9,196 nucleotides of DNA from Spirochaetales bacterium (GTDB lineage Bacteria; Spirochaetota; Spirochaetia; Sphaerochaetales; Sphaerochaetaceae), in contig JAAZJI010000218.1 of assembly GCA_012800465.1 (NCBI GenBank), positions 1 through 9,196 of the forward strand, given 5' to 3'. This document shows positions 1 to 6,784 of the stretch, piece after piece. The notes under the pieces were generated by a model, which saw only the letters and a program-made list of their open reading frames with translations, was not told where the DNA came from and ran no database searches. Made by a program: the position numbers and the translations under genes. The number at the start of each line of letters is the position of its first letter. Within the stretch, counting starts at the first letter, position 1.

Positions 1-3000
1 GCTTGGAGTTCAAATCCTTCAAATTCTTTCATCATATCCCGGATGAGGGTGCGGTATGTGTGCTCCCGACTTGCACCTGAGAGCCAATCCTTGGTTGTAC
101 ACAGCCACGTATGGTACAGCGCATCGGCAAGGCCCTCCTCCATCTCGTAGGGGCGAACGCGGACCGTCAGACGGTCCAGAAGATCGCCCAAGATGGCCGC
201 CTTGAGCATGCGATCCAAGGTCGGGAGGTCCAACAATTTCAAACCGGGATTGGTTTCAATGCCTTGCACGGAGACGGAAATGACCGGTACATGAGCAAGA
301 TTCGCATCTTTCAGCGCCTTGCGCAAAAAGCCTGTGTAGTTGCTGGCGCGGCACGCCCCGCCGGTCTGCGTCATGATGACAGTGGTCTTCTGCAGGTCAT
401 AGCGACCGCTTTGCAAAGCGTTTACAAGCTGGCCGATGACGACGATCGCCGGGTAGCAGGCATCATTGTTGACATACTTTAAACCACATTCTATATCCTC
501 CTTGCCGACTTCAGGTAAAAGCTCCAAAGTCAATTTGGAAGGTTTCAGTGCCGCCTCGATCAGAGCGAAGTGGGTGGGCGCCATCTGTGGTGCCAATATG
601 GTATGCTCTCTCGCCATATCTTCAGTGAAGATGACACGGTTTTGCACATGGGACGTTTGAGACGATCTCGTATCCTTGCGCTCTCGCATGGCAGCCAAGA
701 GGGAGCGCAGGCGTATTCTTGCAGCGCCGAGATTGCTGATCTCATCAATTTTCAGACAAGTATACATGGCATCCTTGGCGCTTAGAATGTCTTTCACCTG
801 GTCCGTGGTAACCGCATCCAAGCCGCAACCGAACGAATTGAGCTGAACCAGCTCCAAATCGTCAGCCTCTGCAACCACGGCCGCCGCCTCGTACAACCTG
901 CTATGATACATCCACTGGTCCAGGACGCGAATGGGACGCTCCAACGTTCCGGGGCGTGCGACGGAGTCTTCCGACAGCACGGCCAACCCGAGACCGTTGA
1001 TCAATTCAGGAATGCCGTGATTGATTTCAGGGTCGACATGATAGGGACGCCCCGCCAGCACGATGCCTTGTATATGATGTTCCGCCATGTATGCGCGAGC
1101 CTCGTCTCCGGCTCTGAGTACATCTTTCCTGTAGGCAAGATGCTCGGCATATGCCTTGTCGGCGGCAGAGCGAATGTCCTTTTTAGCAAAGCCATATGGT
1201 TTCAGCACCCTTGCCATGATGGCAACGAAGGCCTTGCGGTCAGCAATCTGCACAAAAGGGTTGAGGTAGCGGATATCGTCATTCTCCAGAGATTCCAAGT
1301 TGTTTGCCGCAACTTCAGGGTACGATATCACGATGGGACAGTTGTAATGGTTGTCACTTTCCCGGTTCTCTCTGAATTCGTGAGTAACCGAAGGATAAAA
1401 AATGATGCGAATGCCCCGGCTTATCAGGTCTTCGATATGCCCATTGACCAGTTTGGCCGGATAGCAAATACTCTCGCTGGTAATGCTTTCCATGCCTTGT
1501 GCATATAATTCATGGCTTGAATCTCCGGAAAGCTCGACACGGAAGCCGAGCTCATGAAAGAAGGTAAACCAAAAAGGATAATCCTCGTACATGTTGAGGA
1601 CGCGCGGTATCCCGATTGTCGCAATGCTCTTGTCAGCGGGCAACGGCTCATAGTGTGCAAAAAGTCGCTTGTATTTATAGGCATAGAGATTGGGTAACGC
1701 CATGGAGGAACGTTCCGTCCTGCCGGCTCCGCGCTCACAGCGGTTACCCGAGATAAAGCGTGTTCCGTCGTTGAAGGTGGAGATGGTCAACCTGCAGTTG
1801 TTTCCGCATCGTCCGCAAACCACGGAGCTGTTGTCCATGGTGAAATCATCCAACGCTTCGGCGGAAAGCAAGGTGCTGACGGCGCCCTCTTCGTAATGCG
1901 CCCTGGCTGTCAAAGCCGCACCGAAAGCACCCATCAAACCTGCAATGGTGGGGCGAATGACTTCTTTACCCATGATCAGTTCAAAACAACGAAGCACGGA
2001 GTCGTTCAGGAAGGTTCCACCCTGCACAACTATGTTCCGCCCCAGACGGTCCGGATCCTGGACCTTGATGACTTTGTACAGCGCATTACGCACTACCGAG
2101 TAAGACAAGCCGGCGGAAATGTCACCTATGTCCGCTCCCTCCTTTTGAGCCTGTTTAACTCGGGAGTTCATAAACACCGTACAGCGCGTACCCAAATCTA
2201 CCGGATGTTCGGCATCCAGAGCCGCTTGGGCAAATTCCGGTACGGACATATTCAGGGAATGGGCAAAAGTCTGGATAAAAGAACCACAGCCGGAGGAACA
2301 GGCTTCATTGAGCATGATGGTATGAATGACGCCGTCTTTGACCTGCATGCATTTCATGTCCTGACCGCCGATATCCACAATGAAATCGACATCTTCCTGA
2401 AAAAACGTCGCCCCCCGGTAGTGCGCCATGGTCTCGATCTCACCTTCATCCACCTTCAATGCGGCTTTGATCAAGGCTTCGCCGTACCCGCTTACACATG
2501 ACCTGGCGATGTATGCATCCGGGGGCAACCGCTTGTATATCTCTTTGACGATGCGAATGCTGCTTTCCACGGGACTGCCCAAATTGGAGCCGTAGCTTGA
2601 ATAATACAGTTCACCTTTTCCATCCAGCAGAACCGCCTTGGTGGTAGTGCTGCCGGCGTCTATCCCCAAAAAAGCGGGACCTTTTATTGTTTGTATGGAG
2701 TGCTCCGGAACAGTCGCTTGCGCGTGACGTTCCAAGAAAGCTTTTTTCTCCGCCGGATTGGCAAAAAGGGGCGGTACGTGGGAGAGATCTTCGCCAAAAT
2801 CCCGAGCCGTGCGGAGCCTGTCCCGCATTTCATCCAGAGTAAAGATTTGGCAGTCTCCGGCCTGCATGGCGGCCGCTTTAGCTACCACAAGCTGGGCATC
2901 TTCCGGCACGCACAGCGAAGTCGCCGCTTCCCCGAGCGTACGGCGGAAAGCTTCACGCAATTCCGAGAGAAAATACAATGGACCACCCAGGAAAACGATA

Positions 3001-3653
3001 TTGCCCTTAAGTGCGCGCCCTTGGGCCAATGCCGTGATGCTTTGGTTGACCACGGCCTGCAAGACCGAGGCGGCGATATCCTCATGGGAGGCCCCCTCAT
3101 TCAGGAGCGGCTGCACATCCGATTTGGCAAAGACTCCGCAGCGCGAGGCGATAGGATAGATGGTGCCATGGTTTTTAGCCAATTCATTCAACCCCCGGGC
3201 GTCCGTATTCATGAGCTGTGCCATCTGATCGATGAAAGAGCCTGTGCCGCCTGCACAAGCGCCGTTCATGCGCTGCTCTATCCGGGGCGTGAGAAAGGTG
3301 ATTTTCGCATCCTCTCCTCCCAGCTCCACAATGACATCCGTTTCCGGATAATATCTTTCGACAAACTCGGTTTGGGCGATCACTTCCTGGATGAACGGCA
3401 CGCCAAGGCGGTCAGCTACCTTCATGCCGCCGCTCCCCGTTATAATCAGCTTGAAACATTCGGAAGAAGCCGTGCCGTTGAAATGTCGATATACTGCGTA
3501 AAAAGAATCCGTCAGCGCCTGACGTATGTCGGAGTGGTGTCGCTCGTAACTCTGATAAACGACTTCCTCTCCGTCAAGAACGACGGTTTTGATCGTAGTG
3601 GAACCGATATCCAAACCAATGTGGAGCGCTCGGGTGCAATCTTGTTTATGCAT
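1..3653 (-). CDS. Fused 2-hydroxyacyl-CoA dehydratase activase/HgdB-like protein (C-terminus beyond window)
   Basis: One open frame gives 1217 complete codons with no stop before the left edge. The ATG at 3653 is chosen because AAAAGGA lies 8 nt upstream. Module 1 has phosphate-binding GLDIGSTT (13-20), MNGACAGGTGSF (129-140) and RCGVFAKSD (171-179). Module 2 has GIDAGSTTTK (330-339), DIGGQDMK (427-434), NEACSSGCGSF (449-459) and RCTVFMNS (490-497). Both are BadF/BadG/HgdC-type ATPases, which in known systems use ATP to push one low-potential electron into a dehydratase. A cysteine knot follows (C613, C616, C620, C639), then a DUF2229 module from about 677 (IGIPRVLNMYEDYPFW) and an HgdB-like part from about 860 (GRPYHVDPEINHGIPE, NSFGCGLD, NNDACYPA, TQTGGACR). 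Family members I know are roughly 1400-1500 residues, so some 200-300 are probably missing. Family membership is clear. The substrate is unknown, and these fusions have no established reaction. No partner dehydratase genes lie upstream. The protein is probably cytosolic, with no signal peptide. Confidence 0.93.
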   Translation of the reverse strand, partial: MHKQDCTRALHIGLDIGSTTIKTVVLDGEEVVYQSYERHHSDIRQALTDSFYAVYRHFNGTASSECFKLIITGSGGMKVADRLGVPFIQEVIAQTEFVERYYPETDVIVELGGEDAKITFLTPRIEQRMNGACAGGTGSFIDQMAQLMNTDARGLNELAKNHGTIYPIASRCGVFAKSDVQPLLNEGASHEDIAASVLQAVVNQSITALAQGRALKGNIVFLGGPLYFLSELREAFRRTLGEAATSLCVPEDAQLVVAKAAAMQAGDCQIFTLDEMRDRLRTARDFGEDLSHVPPLFANPAEKKAFLERHAQATVPEHSIQTIKGPAFLGIDAGSTTTKAVLLDGKGELYYSSYGSNLGSPVESSIRIVKEIYKRLPPDAYIARSCVSGYGEALIKAALKVDEGEIETMAHYRGATFFQEDVDFIVDIGGQDMKCMQVKDGVIHTIMLNEACSSGCGSFIQTFAHSLNMSVPEFAQAALDAEHPVDLGTRCTVFMNSRVKQAQKEGADIGDISAGLSYSVVRNALYKVIKVQDPDRLGRNIVVQGGTFLNDSVLRCFELIMGKEVIRPTIAGLMGAFGAALTARAHYEEGAVSTLLSAEALDDFTMDNSSVVCGRCGNNCRLTISTFNDGTRFISGNRCERGAGRTERSSMALPNLYAYKYKRLFAHYEPLPADKSIATIGIPRVLNMYEDYPFWFTFFHELGFRVELSGDSSHELYAQGMESITSESICYPAKLVNGHIEDLISRGIRIIFYPSVTHEFRENRESDNHYNCPIVISYPEVAANNLESLENDDIRYLNPFVQIADRKAFVAIMARVLKPYGFAKKDIRSAADKAYAEHLAYRKDVLRAGDEARAYMAEHHIQGIVLAGRPYHVDPEINHGIPELINGLGLAVLSEDSVARPGTLERPIRVLDQWMYHSRLYEAAAVVAEADDLELVQLNSFGCGLDAVTTDQVKDILSAKDAMYTCLKIDEISNLGAARIRLRSLLAAMRERKDTRSSQTSHVQNRVIFTEDMAREHTILAPQMAPTHFALIEAALKPSKLTLELLPEVGKEDIECGLKYVNNDACYPAIVVIGQLVNALQSGRYDLQKTTVIMTQTGGACRASNYTGFLRKALKDANLAHVPVISVSVQGIETNPGLKLLDLPTLDRMLKAAILGDLLDRLTVRVRPYEMEEGLADALYHTWLCTTKDWLSGASREHTYRTLIRDMMKEFEGFELQ

Positions 3654-3667
3654 GTGCTTCGTCCTTT

Positions 3668-3778
3668 TCAAAATCGGGCACGTGATTTTCGAAGGCGAGA
3701 CCGAATTTCTTCCGCCTGAACACGTTCCCGCAAGCTCACATCCTTACGTTGTCTGACCGGACCATCCATGATCGCCAT
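3668..3778 (-). CDS. Possible 36-residue leader peptide before the activase gene
   Basis: This small frame starts at ATG 3778 and stops at TGA 3668-3670, leaving 14 nt before the activase ATG. The predicted peptide is strongly basic and helical in character, with VSLRERVQAEEIRSRLRKSR at residues 14-33. It begins inside the preceding small frame in another register. A GAGG lies 10 nt upstream of its start, a rather long spacing. I recognise no family. It may be a leader peptide coupling translation into the activase gene, the tail of a frameshifted gene, or chance. Only the position and composition argue for it. Confidence 0.22.
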   Translation of the reverse strand: MAIMDGPVRQRKDVSLRERVQAEEIRSRLRKSRARF

Positions 3779-3875
3779 CGGACATCATCCTCATCAATTC
3801 ATCCCGGAATATGCAGCCGAACACCCGGCAGACGCGTTCAACGCTGTCGAGCAAGATCTCTTTTCCACGCGTCAT
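3744..3875 (-). CDS. Possible 43-residue small protein upstream of the activase gene
   Basis: The ATG at 3875 is preceded by AAGGA with 5 nt spacing, a good ribosome site, and the frame ends at TAA 3744-3746. Residues 5-31 (from KEILLDSVERVC to about RDELMRMM) look like an amphipathic helix, and two cysteines occur at 16 and 21. The same frame is open further upstream, with an ATG at 3932 giving 62 residues and one at 4124 giving 126, but neither has a comparable ribosome site. The longer version would also cross the candidate promoter. I do not recognise the protein. The last 10 residues overlap the next small frame, so a single frameshifted ancestral gene is possible. Confidence 0.25.
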   Translation of the reverse strand: MTRGKEILLDSVERVCRVFGCIFRDELMRMMSDGDHGWSGQTT

Positions 3876-3960
3876 CCGCGTCCTTGCATTCCCGAAGAAA
3901 GCTTCATTTTCACCATGTTGTGCATTGTTCATCCGCCGGTCGATTGACAGATGGAAGAAC

Positions 3961-4001
3961 CTCATAGGAGGGATTCTCCGTCGCTCTCCGGCAACTATGA
4001 G
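3961..4001 (-). repeat. 7-bp inverted repeat at predicted activase transcript start
   Basis: Perfect arms CTCATAG (3961-3967) and CTATGAG (3995-4001) flank a 27-nt loop that itself contains a short GGAG/CTCC pairing. The outer arm sits just past the candidate -10 box at 4003-4008, so the repeat spans the predicted +1. It could be a 5' stem-loop in the transcript or an operator dyad. A 7-bp match at this distance could also arise by chance. Confidence 0.3.
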
Positions 4002-4002
4002 T

Positions 4003-4031
4003 ATTCTAGTATTTTTGCGTGGATATTTCCA
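4003..4031 (-). promoter_or_regulatory. Candidate sigma70 promoter for the activase transcript
   Basis: On the minus strand TGGAAA (4026-4031, 4 of 6 to the -35 consensus) is followed after exactly 17 nt by TAGAAT (4003-4008, 5 of 6 to the -10 consensus). Transcription would start near 3996, giving a leader of about 340 nt before the activase ATG. It lies in the most AT-rich part of the intergenic region. Confidence 0.42.
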
Positions 4032-4101
4032 TTGGGGGATGATCACCCGCCTGTTTTCCTGCACAAACACACGGAGTTCAGCAGGCTGGAGGGGGATGGC
4101 C

Positions 4102-4120
4102 ATGCCCCTCAAGGGGGCAT
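4102..4120. repeat. Perfect 7-bp-stem hairpin
   Basis: ATGCCCC (4102-4108) and GGGGCAT (4114-4120) are exact inverted copies around a 5-nt loop. On the plus strand the next bases are moderately T-rich but broken by C, and on the minus strand they are C-rich. It is therefore not a clean intrinsic terminator in either direction. It may be a second, read-through-limiting stem after the DUF2207 gene, or a protein-binding dyad. Confidence 0.4.
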
Positions 4121-4182
4121 TCATTGTCCTCTTTCAGCTTTCCAGAGATTTGTTCTTACAGACCATGCTTCACATCGCAAGA

Positions 4183-4203
4183 GGCCGCCGCATGGCGACG
4201 GCC
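4183..4203 (-). terminator. Putative weak terminator after the lemA-DUF2207 operon
   Basis: A hairpin begins 8 nt after the DUF2207 stop codon: GGCCG and CGGCC arms, one C-A mismatch, then CGC/GCG around an ATG loop. On the minus strand it is followed by TCTTGCG rather than a run of T, so termination would be weak. Its position directly behind the operon is the main support. It also marks the approximate point where GC content changes. Confidence 0.4.
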
Positions 4204-4211
4204 CCTTTCCA

Positions 4212-6080
4212 TCACCAGGCTCCCCCGCCGCCGCCGCTGAATCCGCCGCCGCTGAACCCGCCACCGCCGAAGGAGGGGGTGATCGGGCCCCGGCCGGAGC
4301 CGGAGGAAGCCTGGGTGTAGAGCGCCTTCGTGATCGCGCCGGTGGTGAGATTGTTCGCCAAGGTCGCGTAGAAGAACGGATGGTGGATTCCGCCCGACCC
4401 GATGTACCAGGAGGCCTGCGCCATGTCGATCGAATCGAACTTCTTCGCCCAGGTGTTCTCCAGGCCGAGCACGATTGCATACCCGAGCACATGGTAGAAG
4501 AGCTCCGGGTCATCCTCGATCATCACCTTCAACTTGTCGATCTCGACCTTCTCGATGAACTCGCGGTAGCCAACGATCTCCTCGAGGATCTTCTGCCCGT
4601 AGGCGCTGCGCTTGGCGGTGATCGCCCCGAAGAGCGCGAACAGAAGCGGAATCCCGAGGGCGCTTGTGCCGAAGAGCAGCGAAAGCACGGGCGGAAGCAA
4701 GACCTCCTCGCGGTATACCATGAAGATGATTCCGAAGGCGATGAGGTACACCAGCAGGAAGACGCCGCTCTTCAGGAAAGCTTTTCCCTTGCGGGCGAAC
4801 ATCCACGAATCGAAGATCTTCGGGATCGCGATCGCGGTGAGGACCAGCAGCCCGATCCCGAAGGCCAGCGGAACCAGAAGCAGCGCACCGCCGGGGTAGC
4901 TGTACGTGGTCCCCCACGCATGGAAGACGATCAGCAGCACCCCATGGAGGAACGGGATGATCCGCTTGCGCTCGGCACTCTGGTCCTTCAGCTCCCGCTC
5001 CTTGGTGAACCAGGAGCGGGTCAGGCTCTTCGTCCGCTCGATATCCTTGGCGAAGGTGGTCGATTTGGCGAGGCGCTTCAACAGGACGCCTTCTTCATCC
5101 CCGTGCTTGAAGAACGCATCGAAAAGCCGCTGCTCATGCGCCTTGGGGGAGACCAGGTCCTTGACCTTGATGATCCGATACTCCTTCTTCTTCAGCTCCT
5201 CGATCCGGATGTAGCCCCGGTCCGCCCAGTAGAAGAGCATGCTGGAAAGATCCTTCGCGTCCACCACCCCGTCGAAGAGATAGCCGACCTCCAGGGGGGA
5301 GAGGTCGGTCGGCGGATCGAAGCGGACCACCGGAACGAAGGGATCGTCCCGGCCGTAGCGCTTCCAGATCGAAAAGGAGTGGAACGCCAACAGGACGAAG
5401 AGGACGATCGCACCGATGTAGAGCGGAATCGTCAGATCGACGAACTTCTTCACCTCGCTGAAATACCCCTCCTCCAGATCGATGTAGAGGGTCAGCGCCT
5501 CCTTGGGCTTCATGGTTCGAGCGCTTCCCGTGATCGTCGTCCCGTCGGCCGAGACCGTGTATTCACCCCGCTGACGGGTCGCCCCATATCTGCCGCCGGT
5601 CAAGGAGACGTTCCGAGGATCGATCGGGCTCGGCAGTCGCACCGTGAACGTGACGAGACCGATCTCCTCCTGCCACCCCGGTCCGAGGATGTTGTAGTAG
5701 AAGAAATCCCCCTCCCGATCGCGGTCGTCCCCGATCTCCATCGTGTACGAGATCACATACTCCTTGAGCCCCTTCACCTTGACGTCGGCGTCCCCGAGGC
5801 GGAAGGTCGCCCAGCCGGAGGAGACATCGTCCTTGATGATCGGATCGCTCGCCTGCAGGTCCTTCAGCCCGATCCGCTGATTCCCGTACCGGATCGGAAT
5901 CTCCCGATAGATTCCGTGCTTTGGAACGAAGAACTCCGCCACGATCCGTTCCGTGACATGATAGGAGTTGTCCAGATCCACCGTCACATCCATGTCGATC
6001 TGCCGGAACGTATAGTCGCTCGCAACGAGTGATACGAGCGCAAACAGGAGGATACAGACAAGGAAAGAGCTTCGTTTCAT
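4212..6080 (-). CDS. DUF2207 family (YciQ-like) membrane protein
   Basis: This 622-residue protein has an N-terminal signal sequence (about 1-21, hydrophobic core FLVCILLFALVSLVA, no lipobox). An extracytoplasmic beta-rich domain follows to about 210, then a membrane segment (about 216-236) and a cytoplasmic region with DPPTDLSPLEVGYLFDG (255-271). A second hydrophobic cluster covers about 376-487 and resolves into roughly four segments. The C-terminal part carries the conserved-looking EEIVGYREFIEK (500-511) and WYIGSGG, and ends in a glycine-serine tail closing with tryptophan. This order and the GGGFSGGG tail are typical of DUF2207. The molecular function is unknown; family members are often next to lemA, as here. 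Its ATG shares one base with the lemA stop (TGATG), indicating translational coupling. Codons are C/G-ending, unlike the activase gene. Confidence 0.93.
   Translation of the reverse strand: MKRSSFLVCILLFALVSLVASDYTFRQIDMDVTVDLDNSYHVTERIVAEFFVPKHGIYREIPIRYGNQRIGLKDLQASDPIIKDDVSSGWATFRLGDADVKVKGLKEYVISYTMEIGDDRDREGDFFYYNILGPGWQEEIGLVTFTVRLPSPIDPRNVSLTGGRYGATRQRGEYTVSADGTTITGSARTMKPKEALTLYIDLEEGYFSEVKKFVDLTIPLYIGAIVLFVLLAFHSFSIWKRYGRDDPFVPVVRFDPPTDLSPLEVGYLFDGVVDAKDLSSMLFYWADRGYIRIEELKKKEYRIIKVKDLVSPKAHEQRLFDAFFKHGDEEGVLLKRLAKSTTFAKDIERTKSLTRSWFTKERELKDQSAERKRIIPFLHGVLLIVFHAWGTTYSYPGGALLLVPLAFGIGLLVLTAIAIPKIFDSWMFARKGKAFLKSGVFLLVYLIAFGIIFMVYREEVLLPPVLSLLFGTSALGIPLLFALFGAITAKRSAYGQKILEEIVGYREFIEKVEIDKLKVMIEDDPELFYHVLGYAIVLGLENTWAKKFDSIDMAQASWYIGSGGIHHPFFYATLANNLTTGAITKALYTQASSGSGRGPITPSFGGGGFSGGGFSGGGGGAW
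4228..4271 (-). repeat. 15-bp tandem repeat coding the Gly/Ser tail
   Basis: On the plus strand a 14-nt unit, CCGCCGCCGCTGAA, occurs exactly at 4228-4241 and 4243-4256, with a degenerate third copy at 4258-4271. In protein terms this is the repeated F-S-G-G-G pattern at the DUF2207 C-terminus. Slipped-strand copy-number change here would lengthen or shorten the tail by five residues without breaking the frame. Confidence 0.7.
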
Positions 6081-6631
6081 CAGAACTTCACGTCCACCCG
6101 GGCACGAGCCTCCTCTTCGATCTGCAGATACGGCTTCTTTGCAAAGCGGGCGATCGAAGCGACGATCGAGGAGGGAAACACTTCGCAGATCGTGTTGAGC
6201 TGCTTGATAATCGCATTGTAGTACTTCCTGGCGGAAAGCAGCTGGGACTCGATCTTCGAAAGCTGCGCCTGAAGATCCAGGAAGCCCTGGTTCGCCTTCA
6301 GGTCCGGATACGCTTCACTGAGGGCGAACAGCGTCTTCAGCGTGGCGGAGAACGACGCGTTGAGCTGGTCCTTCTCCTCCAGCGTTCCGGCGCTCATCGC
6401 CTTGTTCCTGGCCTCGATGACCTTGGTGAGCGTCTGCTCCTCATGCTTGGCATAGCCTTTCACCGTCTCGACCAGATTGGGAACCAGGTCATACCGTTGC
6501 TTCAGATGCGCATCGATCGCGCTTTCCGCTTCTTCGGCCTGGTTTCGGAGGCGAACGTAACGGTTGTATACGGAAACTCCCCAGATGACGAGAAGCACGA
6601 CGGCAGCCAGCAAAAGATATACGATAAGCAT
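6080..6631 (-). CDS. lemA: LemA family protein
   Basis: The product is a 183-residue LemA protein, close to the usual 180-200. It has one N-terminal membrane anchor (about residues 2-20, LIVYLLLAAVVLLVIWGVS) and then a helical domain. Diagnostic stretches are YNRYVRLRNQ (22-31), the QRYDLVPNLVETVKGYAKHE block (about 45-64), NLxLxxQLSKIE-like FLDLQAQLSKIESQL and ARKYYNAIIKQLN. The start at 6631 is preferred over an in-frame ATG six codons upstream because GGAGG ends 6 nt before it. LemA proteins are membrane-anchored four-helix bundles of unclear function, often linked to envelope stress or lipid homeostasis. The gene leads a two-gene operon with DUF2207 and diverges from argR. No complete promoter was found: two TTGACA hexamers lie upstream without a fitting -10. 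Confidence 0.95.
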   Translation of the reverse strand: MLIVYLLLAAVVLLVIWGVSVYNRYVRLRNQAEEAESAIDAHLKQRYDLVPNLVETVKGYAKHEEQTLTKVIEARNKAMSAGTLEEKDQLNASFSATLKTLFALSEAYPDLKANQGFLDLQAQLSKIESQLLSARKYYNAIIKQLNTICEVFPSSIVASIARFAKKPYLQIEEEARARVDVKF

Positions 6632-6637
6632 GGGAAT

Positions 6638-6642
6638 CCTCC
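6638..6642 (-). promoter_or_regulatory. Ribosome binding site fixing the lemA start
   Basis: GGAGG on the minus strand lies 6 nt upstream of the ATG at 6631. It falls inside the coding sequence if the upstream ATG at 6649 is used, so it decides for the shorter LemA with the anchor at its very N-terminus. Confidence 0.75.
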
Positions 6643-6706
6643 AAATCAAGTGTGTTCAACTTCAGCTTGCGCAGATGGATAGAACGTGTCAAGACGTGCG
6701 ACCGCC

Positions 6707-6735
6707 TTGATTGTCAAAGAAGATTGCTGTATCTT
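6707..6735 (+). promoter_or_regulatory. Candidate promoter of argR-pgi
   Basis: TTGATT (6707-6712) and TATCTT (6730-6735) are separated by 17 nt, each matching 4 of 6 consensus bases. Transcription would start near 6742. The -10 box lies within the first ARG-box-like site. TATAAA at 6751-6756 is an alternative -10, but it has no good -35 at the right distance. Confidence 0.4.
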
Positions 6736-6762
6736 TATTCGTGCCCGCCGTATAAATATTCT
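6728..6762. promoter_or_regulatory. Paired ARG-box-like operator
   Basis: Two 14-bp sites resemble the ArgR consensus TGnATnnnnATnCA: TGTATCTTTATTCG (6728-6741) and CGTATAAATATTCT (6749-6762). Both contain GTAT followed by TATTC in the same register. Their centres are 21 bp apart, the spacing of the paired 18-bp boxes separated by 3 bp in classical ArgR operators. They lie over the predicted -10 and just past the predicted +1, before the argR ribosome site, so ArgR bound here would repress its own transcript. The family consensus is established; binding here is inferred. Confidence 0.55.
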
Positions 6763-6784
6763 TATCGTAAGGAGTGCCCAGAAG

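Larger units (their letters stand above)
3654..4211. other. Long intergenic/leader region upstream of the activase gene
   Basis: About 560 bases separate the stop of the DUF2207 gene from the activase start, both on the minus strand. I find no confident protein gene here. The stretch holds, in minus-strand order, a GC-rich hairpin just after the DUF2207 stop, a perfect 7-bp-stem palindrome, a sigma70-like promoter, an inverted repeat at the predicted transcript start, and two small overlapping reading frames leading to the activase ribosome site. The predicted untranslated leader would be about 340 nt. No known riboswitch was recognised by eye. A decayed regulator gene is an alternative reading. 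Confidence 0.6.

Noticed and set aside
1896..2501. 201-codon plus-strand open frame, and a similar one at 903-1508
   Set aside because: Both lie inside the activase gene on the opposite strand, with no ribosome site or recognisable domain.
2691..3719. 342-codon plus-strand open frame
   Set aside because: It is antisense to the activase gene, whose conserved motifs read continuously on the minus strand. Its translation resembles no family and is rich in Arg/His as expected of a shadow.
4221..4275. GC-rich triplet repeats as a CRISPR or minisatellite array
   Set aside because: The repeats are explained as the coding sequence of the DUF2207 Gly/Ser tail.
3811..4320. 169-codon plus-strand frame in the gene-poor region
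   Set aside because: Its C-terminal proline run is the complement of the DUF2207 glycine tail, and the rest lacks a ribosome site and any recognisable motif.
3951..6032. 693-codon plus-strand open frame antisense to DUF2207
   Set aside because: Long antisense frames are common opposite GC-rich genes with C/G-ending codons. The translation is Glu/Arg/Leu-rich low complexity without a family match by eye.
6687..6717. Two TTGACA hexamers on the minus strand as a lemA promoter
   Set aside because: Neither has a hexamer resembling a -10 box at 16-19 nt. Listed only as a possibility, not as a feature.
6686..6784. N-terminal extension of ArgR by 33 residues
   Set aside because: The extension would run through the putative operator and ribosome site, lacks its own ribosome site, and exceeds the usual ArgR length.
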